Positions 1 through 12,330 of a DNA stretch of 64,000 nucleotides are shown in pieces (position 1 is the stretch's first letter; every line of letters starts with the position of its first letter). Source of the stretch: Seriola aureovittata (taxonomy: Eukaryota; Chordata; Actinopteri; Carangiformes; Carangidae); the NCBI RefSeq assembly GCF_021018895.1, contig NC_079378.1:25044160-25108159 (forward strand). The letters are read 5' to 3'. The notes below the pieces were generated by a model, which was not told the DNA's origin, did no database searches, and saw only the letters and a program-made list of their open reading frames with translations. The position numbers and the translations under genes are program-made.

Positions 1-2039
1 CCACACTTGGGGAAAGTCCTGAGGGGGAACATACTGCATACATGATTCTCTCAGTTTATCAGACAACTTGACCTGATGTGTTCAGTGTGGTTCACAGGGA
101 CTAAGTTGGCCTTCATCAGTTTTGTAGTTCCACATTTACTTGGGCACATGATGGAAAAAGTGCATTGAGAATCCCTGCTACCTATGCGCTGATGACATGT
201 CTCCGTAATACAAGCTACATTCATCCCCGCTGTTTTAATAGTGCCTCTCTATGCCAACCTATCTGATGACATCACTGAGTAATGCAATTCTCTGCCTTGT
301 TTTGCCTTGGTGTAAGAATTGAATCCTCATGTGATGCAATTCATAGCAATAAGTTTTATACTATTGAAAAATAAAGTAATTACAAGAAGCCAAAAATTAT
401 GTCAGGTGTACACTACTTTGTTGTATAAAACTAGATTTATTTTAAAAGCAAGTCAAAGCCATGTGGTACTTCTTTCTTATCATTCTTCCCTTTCACTGGT
501 GAAACAGCTTATTTTTGTTTTAGTGTAATATTATACTTACAGAAACCTCTGTTATGTTAAGAATTCCACACTTCTATATCAAAATGATGAACGGTCACAT
601 CCTTACGTGTGCATTTACCAAAAGTGTTTACAGCAAGTTTTCTATTTTGAGTTTAGTTTTGAAGAAAAACAAAAGTATCTTCCTGGTGCTGTGTAACGAG
701 CAGGGAGGAGCGCTGACACTTGACAGACCCCAGGCAAAATCAAAATAGATTGGGGTTTTTTATTTGTCCCATCATGCACCACATAACTTGCTTAGCTGTG
801 TTTTGGACTATTCAGCCACAGCCTCAACCTCCCGAGGCATTAAATCTCCGGCTCTTTGCATTTTTCCATTTCAGCGTGTTTTGTTAGCGTCTGTGTTTAT
901 GTGTAGTGATGTATGCCTTGCTACACTAATGGGTTACATTTGGGGCTCAGTCCTGAGGCATCAAAGAAAATACAAACCATCACCCTCCAGACACTGCATG
1001 TGAAAATACAGACAAAGCACTTTTTCCTGAATTTACATTTAGCTCACTACATATATATGGCCTTTATGTGTGGCCAGATGTGTGCCACACATTGTATAGG
1101 TATAAAGTCAGGGTTGAAGATTATTATTGTCTTCAGTTTTTAACTTGCAATGACTAGGTGCTGCAGAATGAAGGCGGCTTTTCGGTCTTAAATTTGTCTT
1201 GGGCACTAAATGAACCAGCTAAATGTACCTGACTGCCATGATGAAATTGCACCAAAGAACCCATTTATAGTGACAGAAGGGTTATGATGGATGTTTTTCT
1301 TCTGAGCCCTCAGGAAATGGCCTCTAACGTCATCTATATACAGGTGAATCACCTTTTCTTCACTGTGATTGAGCTTTCAGAAAAAGTTCAACGTGAGATG
1401 TGATATACCAGTGCCGATACCTGATGTTAGATTTGTTACAGAGAGAGACAAAGTTGGACAATTATACAAGGACAATATTGTTGACAATCAGTAATTACAA
1501 CATAGACTATGAAGCTCCAAGGGAATGTTTGCCAGTGAGGCAATTTGGCCCCATGAAAGACGGAAATGAATGGTTTAATTAACATTGTTTTAAATTTACA
1601 ACATGACAGGAATTGCTTAGACCATTCTCCCTCAGAGTCTTTTATGCAGATGTTTAATGTGTTTTTTTTAGCTTGACAAAATATGTATGATGACAAATGG
1701 GGCAAATGTGTTTTCCAGTCATATCGTTCCAGATTAGAAAGATAAGATTTACCACCCTCTTAGAGACCTCATTGGCTTTAACATAATTGTGCCTTCCTGC
1801 CGTATGATATAACTGTATGCAAGTTGACAACCGTGACCACATTATATTAATGCATTTCCCATAAGACCAAACTGGGTCATAGATTTATCCATAATCAAAA
1901 TATACCTTGTAAAAGGTTTTTATGGGACACGATGATCAGAGCATGAACACACAGAGACACGTAGAAAAACACTGTGGTCTAGTAACTAATGAAATTCCAC
2001 TAAGCTGAATTGTGATAAAAGCGTTTGATTTGAGGTTAC
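1..2039. other. Non-coding stretch, nothing recognised
   Basis: Open frames here are at most about 89 codons, overlap each other on both strands and show no domain or codon bias that I recognise. No tRNA, repeat boundary or microsatellite stands out. I read it as unique intergenic or intronic DNA. Confidence 0.6.
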
Positions 2040-2520
2040 TACAGGTATTTATTTCTTTAGCCTTACGTATTTAATGCACGGTGCAGGTTACAAAGCTTAT
2101 TGGGGTAATTAGCTGATATTGTCTTCTTGTCAATATGTATAATATGAAGCTGAATAATGCCCATACATTTAGTAAATAAAGGTCATTGGAATTAATCATC
2201 CTGGTATTAATTATTGGAAAATAGCCAAGTAAGTGATGAAAGGAAAGCCATTCATTGTAGTTGAAAGCAGGATGGATGCAGTGATTGGACTGATTAATTT
2301 ACTTCTTAAACTGTCAGAGCAGATGACTCAAGGATGGGGAGAAGCATTTCAAATATTCAAAGGGGCGAATGTTCTTGTGAAACACCTATTAATCATGGAC
2401 ATTTTGGCCAAGCAGATGAATTGTGGTGTCAGTTTTCTATGCATGCCGCCACAGAATCATTAGCTACAACAGTCGCTCAAGCCAGAACAGACATGGAGGC
2501 TAATCAGCAGCTGTAATGGA
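2040..2520. promoter_or_regulatory. Candidate conserved non-coding element (homeodomain-site rich)
   Basis: This patch is dense in homeodomain cores (TTAATCAT, GGTAATTAGC, ATTAATTA, GATTAATTTA), with CAGATGA E-box-like words nearby and no repeat signature. It resembles the texture of vertebrate developmental enhancers in gene deserts. That is inference from composition only. A six-frame reading gives no credible protein. Confidence 0.2.
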
Positions 2521-3699
2521 CACACTTCATAATTGTCAGTCTTTGGCGGTATGGCAAGGAGACCTAAGCTGGGGAGACTGAGAGCATACTATGAAGTGCA
2601 GGCAGCTTTGATTGCAAGAGCTGAGGAAGTGATGTGCCTATATACTCATTATTTTACCTCAAGACTTGTGTCTAAAGAATACAGAGGATTTTCAACATTT
2701 AATACCACAGCATTTTCAAAGTACAAATGTCGTCCCATTCTTATAGTTACTGAAGCGAAGTGAGTTCCCTATAATTAAGGCAACTTTATAGGCACTGTTC
2801 CCAGGCGAGTGTATGTACGAGTACCTGTGTTAGATGTTTCATCTTTATTAGCCAGAGCATGGTAAGCCTAGCTCTTCATGCACTAATCCCCAGCTAAAGA
2901 AACAGCTTTCAAGGAATTAACATCAAAAGTAAAGCTTTGCGTGCCGGCGGGGGAGCTTTCAACAGAGCCTGCCTCAACTATCTCCTAAGTATTTTCAGAG
3001 CCTCGGGGATGAAGTGGAAGTTAAGTTTAACTTGCTCTGTGTTCTTCTGCAAGTCTTTGACCTTGTTCTCAGGTCTCTTAATAATCCCTGATATGTTTGA
3101 ATCTGTACAGCGTTTGGGGCGTTTCCACGGGGCACTGCCAGAGGGTGAGGATTTTTCACCAGGGCCCACTGCCCAGTCTCCCCTTTAACCATAATTCCTG
3201 TGATCAGCAGGCTTGGGTACATGCAGTTGAGGTTTAGGATCAGCACCTGGCAGACATGAATTACCTACAGTATCACCTACTGTGCATTGCAAATCTGTGA
3301 ATTTCCATATATTTCAATATTGCACATATTCATTATAAGCAGCTCAGTTTGTCATTTCATTAAGTGAAAGATTCGACACTGAGGTCTTGGTTATTTCTTT
3401 GTGACTTGAAAACCTGCATTTAACTAAATAATTGTTTTTTGAACATACTGTAACAACACTTATACAGAGAAATATTGATATCCCATCCATTTAGATGACA
3501 TTCTGTAGCCATCTTGCTTCATCCATACAGACACAACTCTCTTCCTCCTGGTAACTGTTCAGTCACCTCAGATTTGCAGATGGATTGAACCAACAAGTGT
3601 ATGGAGCTTGAATAATGTTTATTTATAATCTCTGTATGTCTGAGACTGTAAAGTAACACATCAATGCCTCTTAAAGCCCCTTTCAAGAGATGGTACTTT
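2521..3699. other. Non-coding stretch with a small GC-richer patch
   Basis: Nothing recognised. A GC-richer patch at about 3,100-3,190 gives short overlapping frames on both strands (up to 83 codons), which is the usual side effect of higher GC. There is no family signature. Confidence 0.5.
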
Positions 3700-4010
3700 G
3701 GCCAATGATTATTGCTTTCACAATTCCAACGCTTGCTTATGCACCCATAACTCATTTACTCTTTCATAGACTGTGACAGCTCGGATTGAGCTAAGGGACA
3801 GTGATGACTGATTCATTGTGTCTTCCAAAGTACAGTTGGAGAGAACGACACTGGCAGCTTTGCTTTGTAGCTCAAAGCAATAACAACCAGTATATCTCCT
3901 ATCTTGTGAGGTCCACAATGAATTCTCCATGGCACAATAAATCGCTTGTCCGCCTGATGTTAACATCCCATCAGGCAATCATCAAGCAATCTTCTCTCTC
4001 CTCTCTAAAT
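3700..4010. promoter_or_regulatory. Candidate non-coding regulatory patch with a perfect 8-bp hairpin
   Basis: The segment is non-repetitive. It contains GCCTGATG (3,952-3,959) and its exact reverse complement CATCAGGC (3,969-3,976), nine bases apart, followed by repeated AATCATCAAGCAATC-type words. Overlapping frames on both strands encode nothing recognisable. Regulatory function is a guess from composition. Confidence 0.18.
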
Positions 4011-4849
4011 CTGTTTATATGGCTGTCTTGAAAGAAGTGCTGTGGGATTTATTTTGTTACAGAAACTGTGGGACTTTGAAACAGGTTGAACCGCAGGTCA
4101 CATCACAGTGTCTCCATTATACACTTACGACTAGGTAAGGTAGTTGGACTGAGACGGTGCATTATGAATAGATATCTTTGATAACATACAGAGCAAGAAC
4201 AAGACTTCGACATGGGCAGCATGGTTCATAGTTTCACAGCCAGTACAGTAACTACCACCTCACCTACAAATGATGCTGTATATTACCATAATATGTTCTG
4301 TGGGGAAATGTAATGCCAGCAGCAGTTTGTTTCCTTAGATGTGCACTCTTGATGTACAAACATACATAATGGTGCAGGAGTTGATGCTTTTTCATTCGAC
4401 CTAGCTAAGAGGGAATCTCATTTTCCACCAACTGAGTATTTATTGGAGCTTGCACAATTTGTATTTGTTGTTCAACATTACTAGATGGCTTCAGAAGTCA
4501 AAAGCAGCCATGGTTTCACCGTTTCAATGCTATTATGCCATATTATTTTCAGGGGAGTTTTAAAATTAGTTCATTTATAACGTTAATTTCTATCTATGGT
4601 TTCTTGATGATTTCCTTCTTATTTTGATATGTACAGAAACATCATTAGATCAGTTAGTGTGTTATGTAAATTTCAATCTGGAGAAAAAAACAGATACCAT
4701 CCATTTTGAATGTGACATTGTGTTAGGCTTCTGGAGAGCTCGCATCAACAGTATATAGAAAACTTACTGAGAAAATAACTTGTTATTGCCTCCCAGTTAT
4801 CATGCTACTTCCTTTAAATGCTTGCCATTTAGTCAAGTCTGTGGGCTTA
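4011..4849. other. Non-coding stretch, nothing recognised
   Basis: This is AT-rich DNA with no open frame of 60 codons or more, no microsatellite and no transposon motif that I can identify. Confidence 0.55.
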
Positions 4850-5060
4850 AGAGAATCTGCAGTGATGAACATGATTTCATCCAACTCTCAGCCGATAGCA
4901 TCAACTAATACCCTGAGCAATGGTTAATGGAGGCACACAATAAAGTCACAGACACACTGAGAGAGGCTGCAGATATCTCATTTCATCATCTGCCTTATTA
5001 CATATAACACCTTTGCATCTGTTTTCAAGTCTGTTGTCTCTGAATATTGGTATATTCTCC
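4850..5060. promoter_or_regulatory. Candidate conserved non-coding element
   Basis: A short non-repetitive block holds a run of factor-site-like words (CAACTAATACC, GGTTAATGGAGG, AGATATCTC, TTCATCATCTGCC). It has no coding potential. The call rests only on similarity in texture to known vertebrate non-coding elements. Confidence 0.15.
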
Positions 5061-5929
5061 AACCTGATAAAAAGTTGAACAGCGTATTTGCTCATCCCAC
5101 AATGTTTCCATACAGACGGCACAAAATCTGAAGGATAGGATTATCAAGTCAAAGATTTAAACAAGCAGACAGGCTTTTATAAAGCCCCACTATATTGTTG
5201 AGTTTGTTTGATGGCCTGCAGCTTCATAGTTCAGATCAGTTCAGATTGAGGTTTTTGATTTAATATGTGTGCATTTGTGTGAATGTATGATTATCTATAT
5301 TTGTAACTTCTGATTTTATTTTGTGTGTGGTATCGAAGTACATTGTTTCTTTTCTGGTTTATTGACATGAGACATCGGTTCTAATTAGGGCCATCAGTAC
5401 CACCTGGACTCATCACAGTGGGCAGGTAAAAATAGCTGAGGTGTGATATGGTTTGTCCACACTGAAGAAAACATCTGTCTCTATGCTCAGCCTCCCTTTT
5501 AACTTTCATTGTTTCCCCTGCGGACTGTATCTGACCGGTACCTGGAGCACAGTTGCTTTGAACATGTCAGCCAGTATATTTATTCATTGCTATTGTTTTT
5601 TTTTTTTAGTATTCCTAAATATGTGCATGGGAGCAAATTCTTTTAAGAGTTGCTTAAAAAAGTCACATACACAAATGGTCACATTCACACATCTGCACAA
5701 ACAGAAATAAAATCACAAGAAAAGGCAAATCCGAGCTCCCACATTCAGCTCAGAAGAGGAGTTGCCCTGAGGGTTTCTATTAAAAATGTCTCTCGCTGCA
5801 GGAGACGTTTGAGTCTGCCACTCCTGACTTGTTTTGAATTACTTCAGTAACTTGAACTTTTGGCTCCTTTTGACCTGCATCTTTGAAGTTTAGTGCACAG
5901 GGAGAGTTTGGAGTTGTGAGATCTAACTA
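5061..5929. other. Non-coding stretch, nothing recognised
   Basis: A short T run lies at about 5,599-5,609. Two overlapping plus-strand frames (85 and 66 codons) have no recognisable domain. The Penelope-like remnant begins just downstream. Confidence 0.5.
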
Positions 5930-7300
5930 CATAGTTATATTTTGCACATCAGTGTTTGGCTATGTGTTTTGTGTGACCAACAGACAGCAAAAGCACCCAT
6001 AATCAAAACTCTGGTATGCTAAAAATGTTGTGTTGCAGTTAACAAAGTCATTATTTAGTGTGCTGACAGAATTGCTGAATCAGCTGCCTGTGGGTTTTGG
6101 GGAAACAAGGAAGTGGCTGTTGGGGGTTTGTAGCTCCTTGCCAGTTTTTCTTTTATTGTGGGAGCTCTTGTAAACAGGAGGGAGGTGAAGGTGGGGTCAC
6201 TGAGAATAATACCTAACAATTTCCTTATAATTGGTCTGATGTCATCTGCATATGCTGGACTGTGTAATGATAGAGTTGGGTAATGTTGGGGTTGGATCAT
6301 GGGGCCTTGTTTTTATTTGGAGATTTTTACCTTTTAGTGAATTTTGGCCAGTCAGTAAGTTTGATATAACTTCTATTTTATAAGCCTGTAGTTCAAGGAG
6401 ATACATAAACTCTGAACTTGATATCAAACATTCTTCACTGTATCTTAAATCCTTCAAAGTCAGGGTCAAAAAAAAAAAAAATTAGGAATAAGCCCCTGGT
6501 TGAAAACAGTGATATTTGGATTGACTTTGTTGAGGTAGTGGTAGAAATCAAAAAGATGTTGTTCTGAACATGAAAGAAATGACGCATACATTGAAAAACT
6601 GATATACTCTCCATGCTACGTTAACATGCTCATTCTGAGTTTATTTAAGATGTTTCTTTCTTGGTTCGTCCCAGGGTGTGGGGTTGAGGTTGGGCTTCAT
6701 CAAAATATCTTCTTTTCATTTGCATCTAGAGCCTGCCATTTTCTCTTCTGACCTTTCTTTATGCACAGTAGTATTTTGTGCAGGGTCTCAATATCCATGG
6801 TAACTTAAAAAATAACACGGGTTATGTAAAAAGTTATCAGGTATAAAGGATGTTTCAGACTTATTAAAATCTATGTATGTGACTCCTGATTCAGGAATTG
6901 TCCTTATGCCACTAATTGGGACCCAAAAAAATGGGCCGGTCTCTGTGAGTGTTGAGGTCTCACCACGCAGATAAAAAGAAGGTATTGTAGAACTGTGGCA
7001 ACAAAAAAATCACAGTTTCCCTGCGAACTGTTTGAGCAGAGCAGAGGCAAATATGTTCAGTTCAGTTTTGATAACTTGTAGTGTATTACAGGAGAGAGGG
7101 GCATAGCCTTGCCTCTTATTAAGTTGTCTGTGGGTTTTATCAAAATATTGTTTCTTACCCCCCAGATAGCAGTAGCACCACCATTGTCAGATGTCTTCAT
7201 TGTAAAGTCGTCATTATTTTGTAACCACTGCTTGGCCTGCCTATCCCCCGGGGATTCATTGGAGACAGCCTTTCCCCTTCCATTCTGGATGCGTCTCTTT
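5930..7300 (-). pseudogene. Degenerate Penelope-like retroelement (RT plus start of GIY-YIG)
   Basis: Read on minus, collinear blocks match the protein order of Penelope-like elements, with stops and frameshifts between them. First comes NNDDFTMKTSDNGG at about 7,170-7,222, the degenerate KPADKGG-type block of the RT fingers. A weak RPI...G block follows near 6,930. Next is DFYHYLNKVNPNITV at about 6,510-6,560, where intact relatives have a hydrophobic-D-F-hYLN-NP block. Then ADDIRPIIRKLLGIILSDPT and RAPTIKEKLARS lie at about 6,130-6,260, the linker typical of fish elements. Last is FVNCNTTFLAYQ...DYGCF at about 5,990-6,050, where relatives have CNT..VIY..CPCG.FYVG, the entry of the GIY-YIG endonuclease. 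The catalytic YADD of the RT is not identifiable, so the copy is dead. The collinearity is visible in the sequence. The family name comes from remembered consensus. An unrelated non-LTR RT is less likely because of the C-terminal block. Confidence 0.7.
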
Positions 7301-7575
7301 CTCCTCAGGTTACAGCCTTACCACTGTGTTGAGAGCTATTCTGTGACCATTTTCAAGTGTAAATGTGTATAGTCGACATTAGTTTGAATGTTACACTGAG
7401 AGGTGCTAATATTTGGTCGGCCTTCTTAAGAAAAATGGATTGAACAAAATATTTGAAATACCTTTCTAAACCAGTTTCAACAAAAAGTGAACAGCGTAAC
7501 CTTCATAAATGGTTCAAATGTGACTGATCCACTCACTTACACCTCTTAAATGCTTTCACATCTGTGACTGCTCCG
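7301..7575. other. Junction between two mobile-element remnants
   Basis: This stretch lies between the Penelope-like remnant and the BED-finger remnant. It may include the decayed N-terminus of the former, but I cannot read any motif. Confidence 0.35.
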
Positions 7576-7710
7576 ACTGCAAATGTCACAATTTGTAATA
7601 CCTGTAAGGCCAAAGTATGAAGCTACGGAGGAACAACAAACTTAATCAGACACTTAAAACATCATCACTCCACTGAAAATGTCAAATTTCAAGAAGCTAA
7701 AAGGCAAAGA
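7576..7710 (+). pseudogene. BED zinc-finger remnant of a hAT-type transposase
   Basis: In the frame starting at 7,561, translation gives ICNTCKAKV, an in-frame TGA, then SYGGTTNLIRHLKHHHS. This is the BED finger pattern: Cys-x2-Cys, a central SYGGTTNL, then His residues in HLKHHH. BED fingers are the DNA-binding heads of hAT transposases and of the ZBED genes derived from them. The finger is interrupted by a stop at 7,618-7,620 and closes soon after (KRQRT then stop). No catalytic or hATC dimerisation domain follows. It is best read as the head of a dead hAT copy. A ZBED-like host exon is unlikely given the internal stop. Confidence 0.7.
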
Positions 7711-8828
7711 ACCTAAAACTACTGCTAAACTGCTTACCTCACCTGTGCATGGTGGCTACCTCGCACCCACGTGTGTCCTCACCACCAGCGTTGCTGCTGT
7801 GCCTTGGGTAATGGCTATCAATAATAATGATCATCCGTCGATGAGAGAGAGGAAGAGAGAGTTTGAACTTGTCTCTTTTTTTCTGTTCTTAAGTACTCAA
7901 AATGGAAGGAAGTCCATTTTACAACTGGAGGTATGCTGGTTGCTAACTACATTCTGTAGAGCCACTATGACTTTGTAGACATTTTCTGAGAGAGGGAAAG
8001 ATATTGATTGCTTTAATAGTCAATGTTTCATTATGAGCATACAACATAACTGACTGAATTGAGCTAGCTGTCGATTATGGTTCGTGGTTGGTGTTGGCAA
8101 TCAGTGCATCTCCAATTATTGTTTGCTGTTTTCAAAGCTTTAAGAGAAATACTTCAGGATATTTGCATGATTTTAATCTTTTTCACACCAGTGGCTTTCT
8201 TTTCAGGAAATGTGCCTTTAATTCTGCCTGTCCAGACAGAGGAAACTCTTCTGCAGGACTTCATATGTGTGTTTGAGCTCTTGAGTTGAGTTACATGTCA
8301 GTCAAAAAATAAGAGCCTAGACCTCCATTTTTTCCAGACAGGACACCACAGTCTCCTGGGTCAGACACAGGCTCTGCACCATCCCTCCATGTGACATGTT
8401 GCTTCATGAACTCTTGGCCTCAGAGTCTGTGTTCTGTCAGGTAAAACAACAGAGGGCCCATGAACAAAGAGTACAATGCAAATTAAAAAGATAAAGTGAC
8501 TCAAGAGACTGGAAGCAAGACAAAGTTAACCAAAATATGCTTCTTGCGTAGGTAGTTAACAAACACCTTCTGGAAAATCCCACATTCACAAATTACCATT
8601 TTATGAAAAAAGAAGTAAAAATGAAGACTTAAAAGCATCCAGTGGAAGTGAGAGATGTAAAGAATTAATACAGTTGCGTTCATAAGTAAAATGCTAAAAA
8701 GAGAAATCAAAGTGCTTGGATATCCCAGTGAGCTCTATTATAATCGCTGGGAGAGCAGTGAAGGAAAAAAGAGACAAAACACATGACAAGAAGAGACACA
8801 AAAGAGCCACAGACTTCAGCTGCTGAGA
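7711..8828. other. Non-coding stretch between transposase remnants
   Basis: It holds a 99-codon frame (7,679-7,978) that overlaps the tail of the BED remnant out of frame, and short frames at 8,077-8,289. None has a recognisable domain. Some of it may be decayed hAT body. Confidence 0.4.
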
Positions 8829-9190
8829 GTGAAGCTGCATCAGTCAACCACATCAAGAGGTTTCCATAAAACTTTGAGTGTGGCTACAAAGGCACCATTA
8901 CCTAAGAAGAACCATGTTGGAACTCGCTTGCAGTTTCCCAGAGAGGAATTGAGTGACATCCAAGATGTTGGACAAGGTTTTGAAGCCATAAGTCAAAATT
9001 CAAAGCAGCGTGTGTTGCAAACAATACTTCCTCAAGAACACTATGCCAGTTACTGTGAAATATGGTGGATGCAGCATCATAATGTGGATCCATTTTTCAT
9101 TCAGCAAGTAAAGAAAGGAGCAAAATCAAAGAAAGGAAAGAGAAGATTTGTCTTTCAGGAGGACAGTAATTCTGCAACCAAGTAGCCATG
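8829..9190 (+). pseudogene. Frameshifted Tc1-type transposase remnant
   Basis: A 118-codon frame begins with PLPKKNHVGTRLQFPREEL, resembling the Tc1 block between the paired-type helix-turn-helix and the first catalytic Asp (P-L-L-K-K-x-x-x-A-R-L-x-F-A). It ends with KRRFVFQEDSNS, resembling the RFxFQQDN block carrying the second Asp. Between them the Tc1 signature appears one frame away: bases 9,052-9,087 read TVKYGGCSIIMW, the degenerate form of [13 protein letters not shown]. At least two frameshifts and a shortened middle are therefore needed to explain the copy. The segment with the third catalytic Glu is absent. I see no terminal repeats close by. The open frame is a remnant and does not encode a working protein. 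Confidence 0.7.
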
Positions 9191-12098
9191 TCTCATCTGA
9201 TCTGATTGTATTTCACAACAACTCACTGTGTATTCCTTTACATGTCTCTTATGGTGTTTAGTTGGATAGGTGTGCTAAAACTTGAGTGTGCATGCTCGTT
9301 TCATATGGAGGATATGAGGAAGAATAAGAAAAAACCCCTCAGCAGTCTTGTTAGCAAACTCCAAGTTTTCATGTACATCATTCTTGAGTCTTTTACATAG
9401 TTATGGTGTGACCATATAATAACTGAAATATGACATTTGCCCCAGAGTCATACCAGATTTGACACAACCATGTGCCACAGAGTGCCACCCTCCATCAAAC
9501 ACCTTTACACACTCACACACTCACACTCTTCCTCTGCAGAGTCCTGGAGTGAGTGAAACCTACTGAGACACAGTTAAAAGACATCTAATAACTCATTGTT
9601 ATCACTTGAAGTTAATCACATTCATTTAGATTTATATTCAAAATTACTTACCCTTGACATTGAGGCTGTGAAACAATTAGCTGAAAAATATTACTTCCTG
9701 TGTCCCTTAAGTTTGCATCCTTCAAATGTCCCATTCCTGCTTCTATCAACGTCCTGCTTGGTTTTTCCACATCTGGTGAGCGTGCACAGAAACTCATGAT
9801 GTCTGAATTTTGAAATACAGTATTTGTCTTTATTGGACCAACATCTGAATTTTCTTTGAGTCCAGTTACCATTGAATCAAATAGTTCATGAGCATAAATG
9901 CAATAAATGAATTTGATACTAACATATTTTGTGTTTGCTACTCAAACACACACCCTAGTTTATTTTGCCTTTTGTTGATTGTGTAGAGCAGAAATGTAGC
10001 TGCACTATCTCCGCAAGTTTAGACTCTTTCAACTCAGTCTCCCACGTCTTTTGCGATTTGTTTGTTGAATTGTCAGAAGCTGCTCTGGAAGTAGAAGGAG
10101 TGTATCCTCACGTTTAACGGCTGTAGTGCTCCTGGGAATCGTAAATGAGACGACATGAATTTTATCTGAGAAACTTCAACACTGACAACTTGTGTAAGTG
10201 GGACACAAACCTGTGGTTTCAGTTTTGAGGAAAAATGACTTTCATGCCATCCACCTCCCTGACCCCAACACCCTTACTTTTTACTACACAGTGTGACGGT
10301 TCCATTATTTCCTTTAGTGCCAAAATGTGCCATTAAATGTAAACTGCTAATGCAGCATAGTTGCAGATGAATATAATACAGAAGACTGGGTTGCAATAAT
10401 TTGATAGAATGACTGTCCCATAAAATATGCTGTACACTCAGACACTATTTATTGTTCGCTGAATTTATGTCTGCTAAGAATAGCTCACATACAGTATATC
10501 AGCTTTTCAACTGTTTATACCTTCAACTTTGCCTCTGTTGTCAGTTTCTCAACTTTCACTCGCATCTAAGTATCATGCACCTAAAGCCACTGTCTCTTTT
10601 CACTACAGTTATCAGCCAATCAACACACAATAGGAGATTTCCCAAAATTTGCTCTGTATTGGCACACCCACATGTCTCAGGTGCAGGTATGTTGGAAAAC
10701 GTCACTACAGTCAAAGACTTAGTTCTGACCTCTCTCCAGAATACCTCTGATGAAATTCGAGAGAAAGTGAAACATTGCGATGATCATTAAATTGTGACGC
10801 TGAGCAGGAGCAGTGTGCGGGATATTCTTCTTTGCAAGCAAGATTTCCCTAATTAAAACATTGATATTGAGAGAATGCCTTGGTACTGTGGCAGAGTGAA
10901 GCTGCACAGTCGCAGGGAGAAGATTGTTTTCTAAAGTGGTTGGAGCATTTTCTCTCATATTGCCCATAAAGAGACCGATCTAAATACTTTCTGTTCAACC
11001 ACCACAAACCACTGTGTCCACTGGCTTGTGCAAGGTGTTTGTTATTAAATAGTGGTAGAACACTGCATGGTGTTGTCACACTGACTTGATAAGAGGCAAT
11101 TAAAATGCCTAAAGAGCTTCTAACACTAACCCGAACACGAAACCCTCTCGGGACCATTATTCTGAAGTCCTCATAAAAAAGGGGCAGGGACACTTTGGCT
11201 TGATAAGGCTTTTATGAAGACGGTTCTGTAGCACTGTTGAGTCTGCTGATGACAATGACAAGGTCACTTACTAATGCAGGGACTTAAATTCTGATACAGC
11301 AGTATATTTTACAATATACAGGCTGCAGTAGCAACACCTTACAGTTATATGCAGATGAATGTAAAAATATTCAAAAGGATCTTGACCTAATAATTTGAGT
11401 TCTGGTTCAGAATAAAAATTTCAAAACACCATTTCAGACCGATTAATTCAAAGACCAACGATTGTCCAGTCGTGACAGAAATCCATGCATGTGATGTTAC
11501 CAGAAAATGTTTTTCATTTATCATTTCTGCTGTGATTTTGTTAAAACTTTATGTTGAGGTCTAGACTTCTACCTGTTAGGCTCTATCTGACACAATAACT
11601 GCTACGCTAGTAATAACGGTAAATTAATAAATGCATCATTTTTTTAATAACTAGATTAATGAATTACTTAAATGAATAAATTATATAAATAAAAAAATAT
11701 ATAATAAAAAAACAAGCCACTCTGAACTCTGTACAGATACATCTACTCATTTGCTATTCTTATCTGCCATCCAGAGCTGTTGTGGTGATTTTAAAGCATG
11801 CTTACACCAAAACGATTTATCCAGCAAAGTCCCTCACTGAATATACTCTTGGAACAAAGCCTGGTAATCCATAACAGATGCTCCACTGGAGTCGTATCCC
11901 ATTCAGTACATGAGTCATTGGGCTTTATTAAACCCAATCTGGGCTGAACACCATGCTGTGTGATTGACAGGCGTATTGCTGTGACCCTCTGCCCTTTGCT
12001 GTTGTCCAGAGGCACAGCCAGACCCTTTATACATGCTGTGGGTTGTGTTGACTGTAATTGCAGGGGGCTAGTGGTAGATGTTTGGGTTCAACTCCTCC
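9191..12098. other. Non-coding stretch with an AT-rich tract
   Basis: There are no recognisable coding segments. Frames of 112 codons at 10,452-10,790 (plus) and 114 codons at 10,849-11,193 (minus) have no familiar domain. An almost pure A/T tract lies at about 11,615-11,715. A few CAC-rich words occur at about 9,505-9,525, too short to call a microsatellite. Confidence 0.5.
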
Positions 12099-12115
12099 TT
12101 TTTTTTTTTTTTTTT
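12099..12115. repeat. Poly-T run
   Basis: Seventeen uninterrupted T bases follow a GGTTCAACTCC word. Alone it is a simple homopolymer. Confidence 0.9.
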
Positions 12116-12287
12116 CCCAATAATCAACTGAATTATCATCTGAGGCATTTTCTCTCATCCACGTTTTCATCTGTATGTAGAAGTTGGCTGACAATACATT
12201 TTTGCATACTAAATACATTTCACTGAAACCAGCAAATGTTTGACTCAAATAGTTGATGAATTTTAAAAAAATGCTGCTGATTCTATA

Positions 12288-12318
12288 TACACACACATAC
12301 ACACACATATATATATAT
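12288..12318. repeat. Short compound AC/AT microsatellite
   Basis: Alternating ACACAC and ATATAT units lie just left of the long inverted repeat. Confidence 0.7.
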
Positions 12319-12330
12319 TAATGAATTACT

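Noticed and set aside
6526..6545. let-7-like word TTGAGGTAGTGGTAG
   Set aside because: It lies within the Penelope-like remnant, diverges after the first bases and has no hairpin partner.
10744..10772. Hammerhead-ribozyme-like core CTGATGA...GAAA
   Set aside because: The bases between CTGATGA and GAAA cannot form stem II, and no helix I/III partners were found.
10452..11193. 112- and 114-codon frames on opposite strands
   Set aside because: No domain, no shared conservation clue, and length expected by chance in 64 kb.
12062..12115. tRNA-like piece: GTGGTAGATG, GGTTCAACTCC, then poly-T
   Set aside because: A-box- and B-box-like words are only a few bases apart, so no tRNA or SINE head fold is possible. 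The T run is a simple homopolymer.
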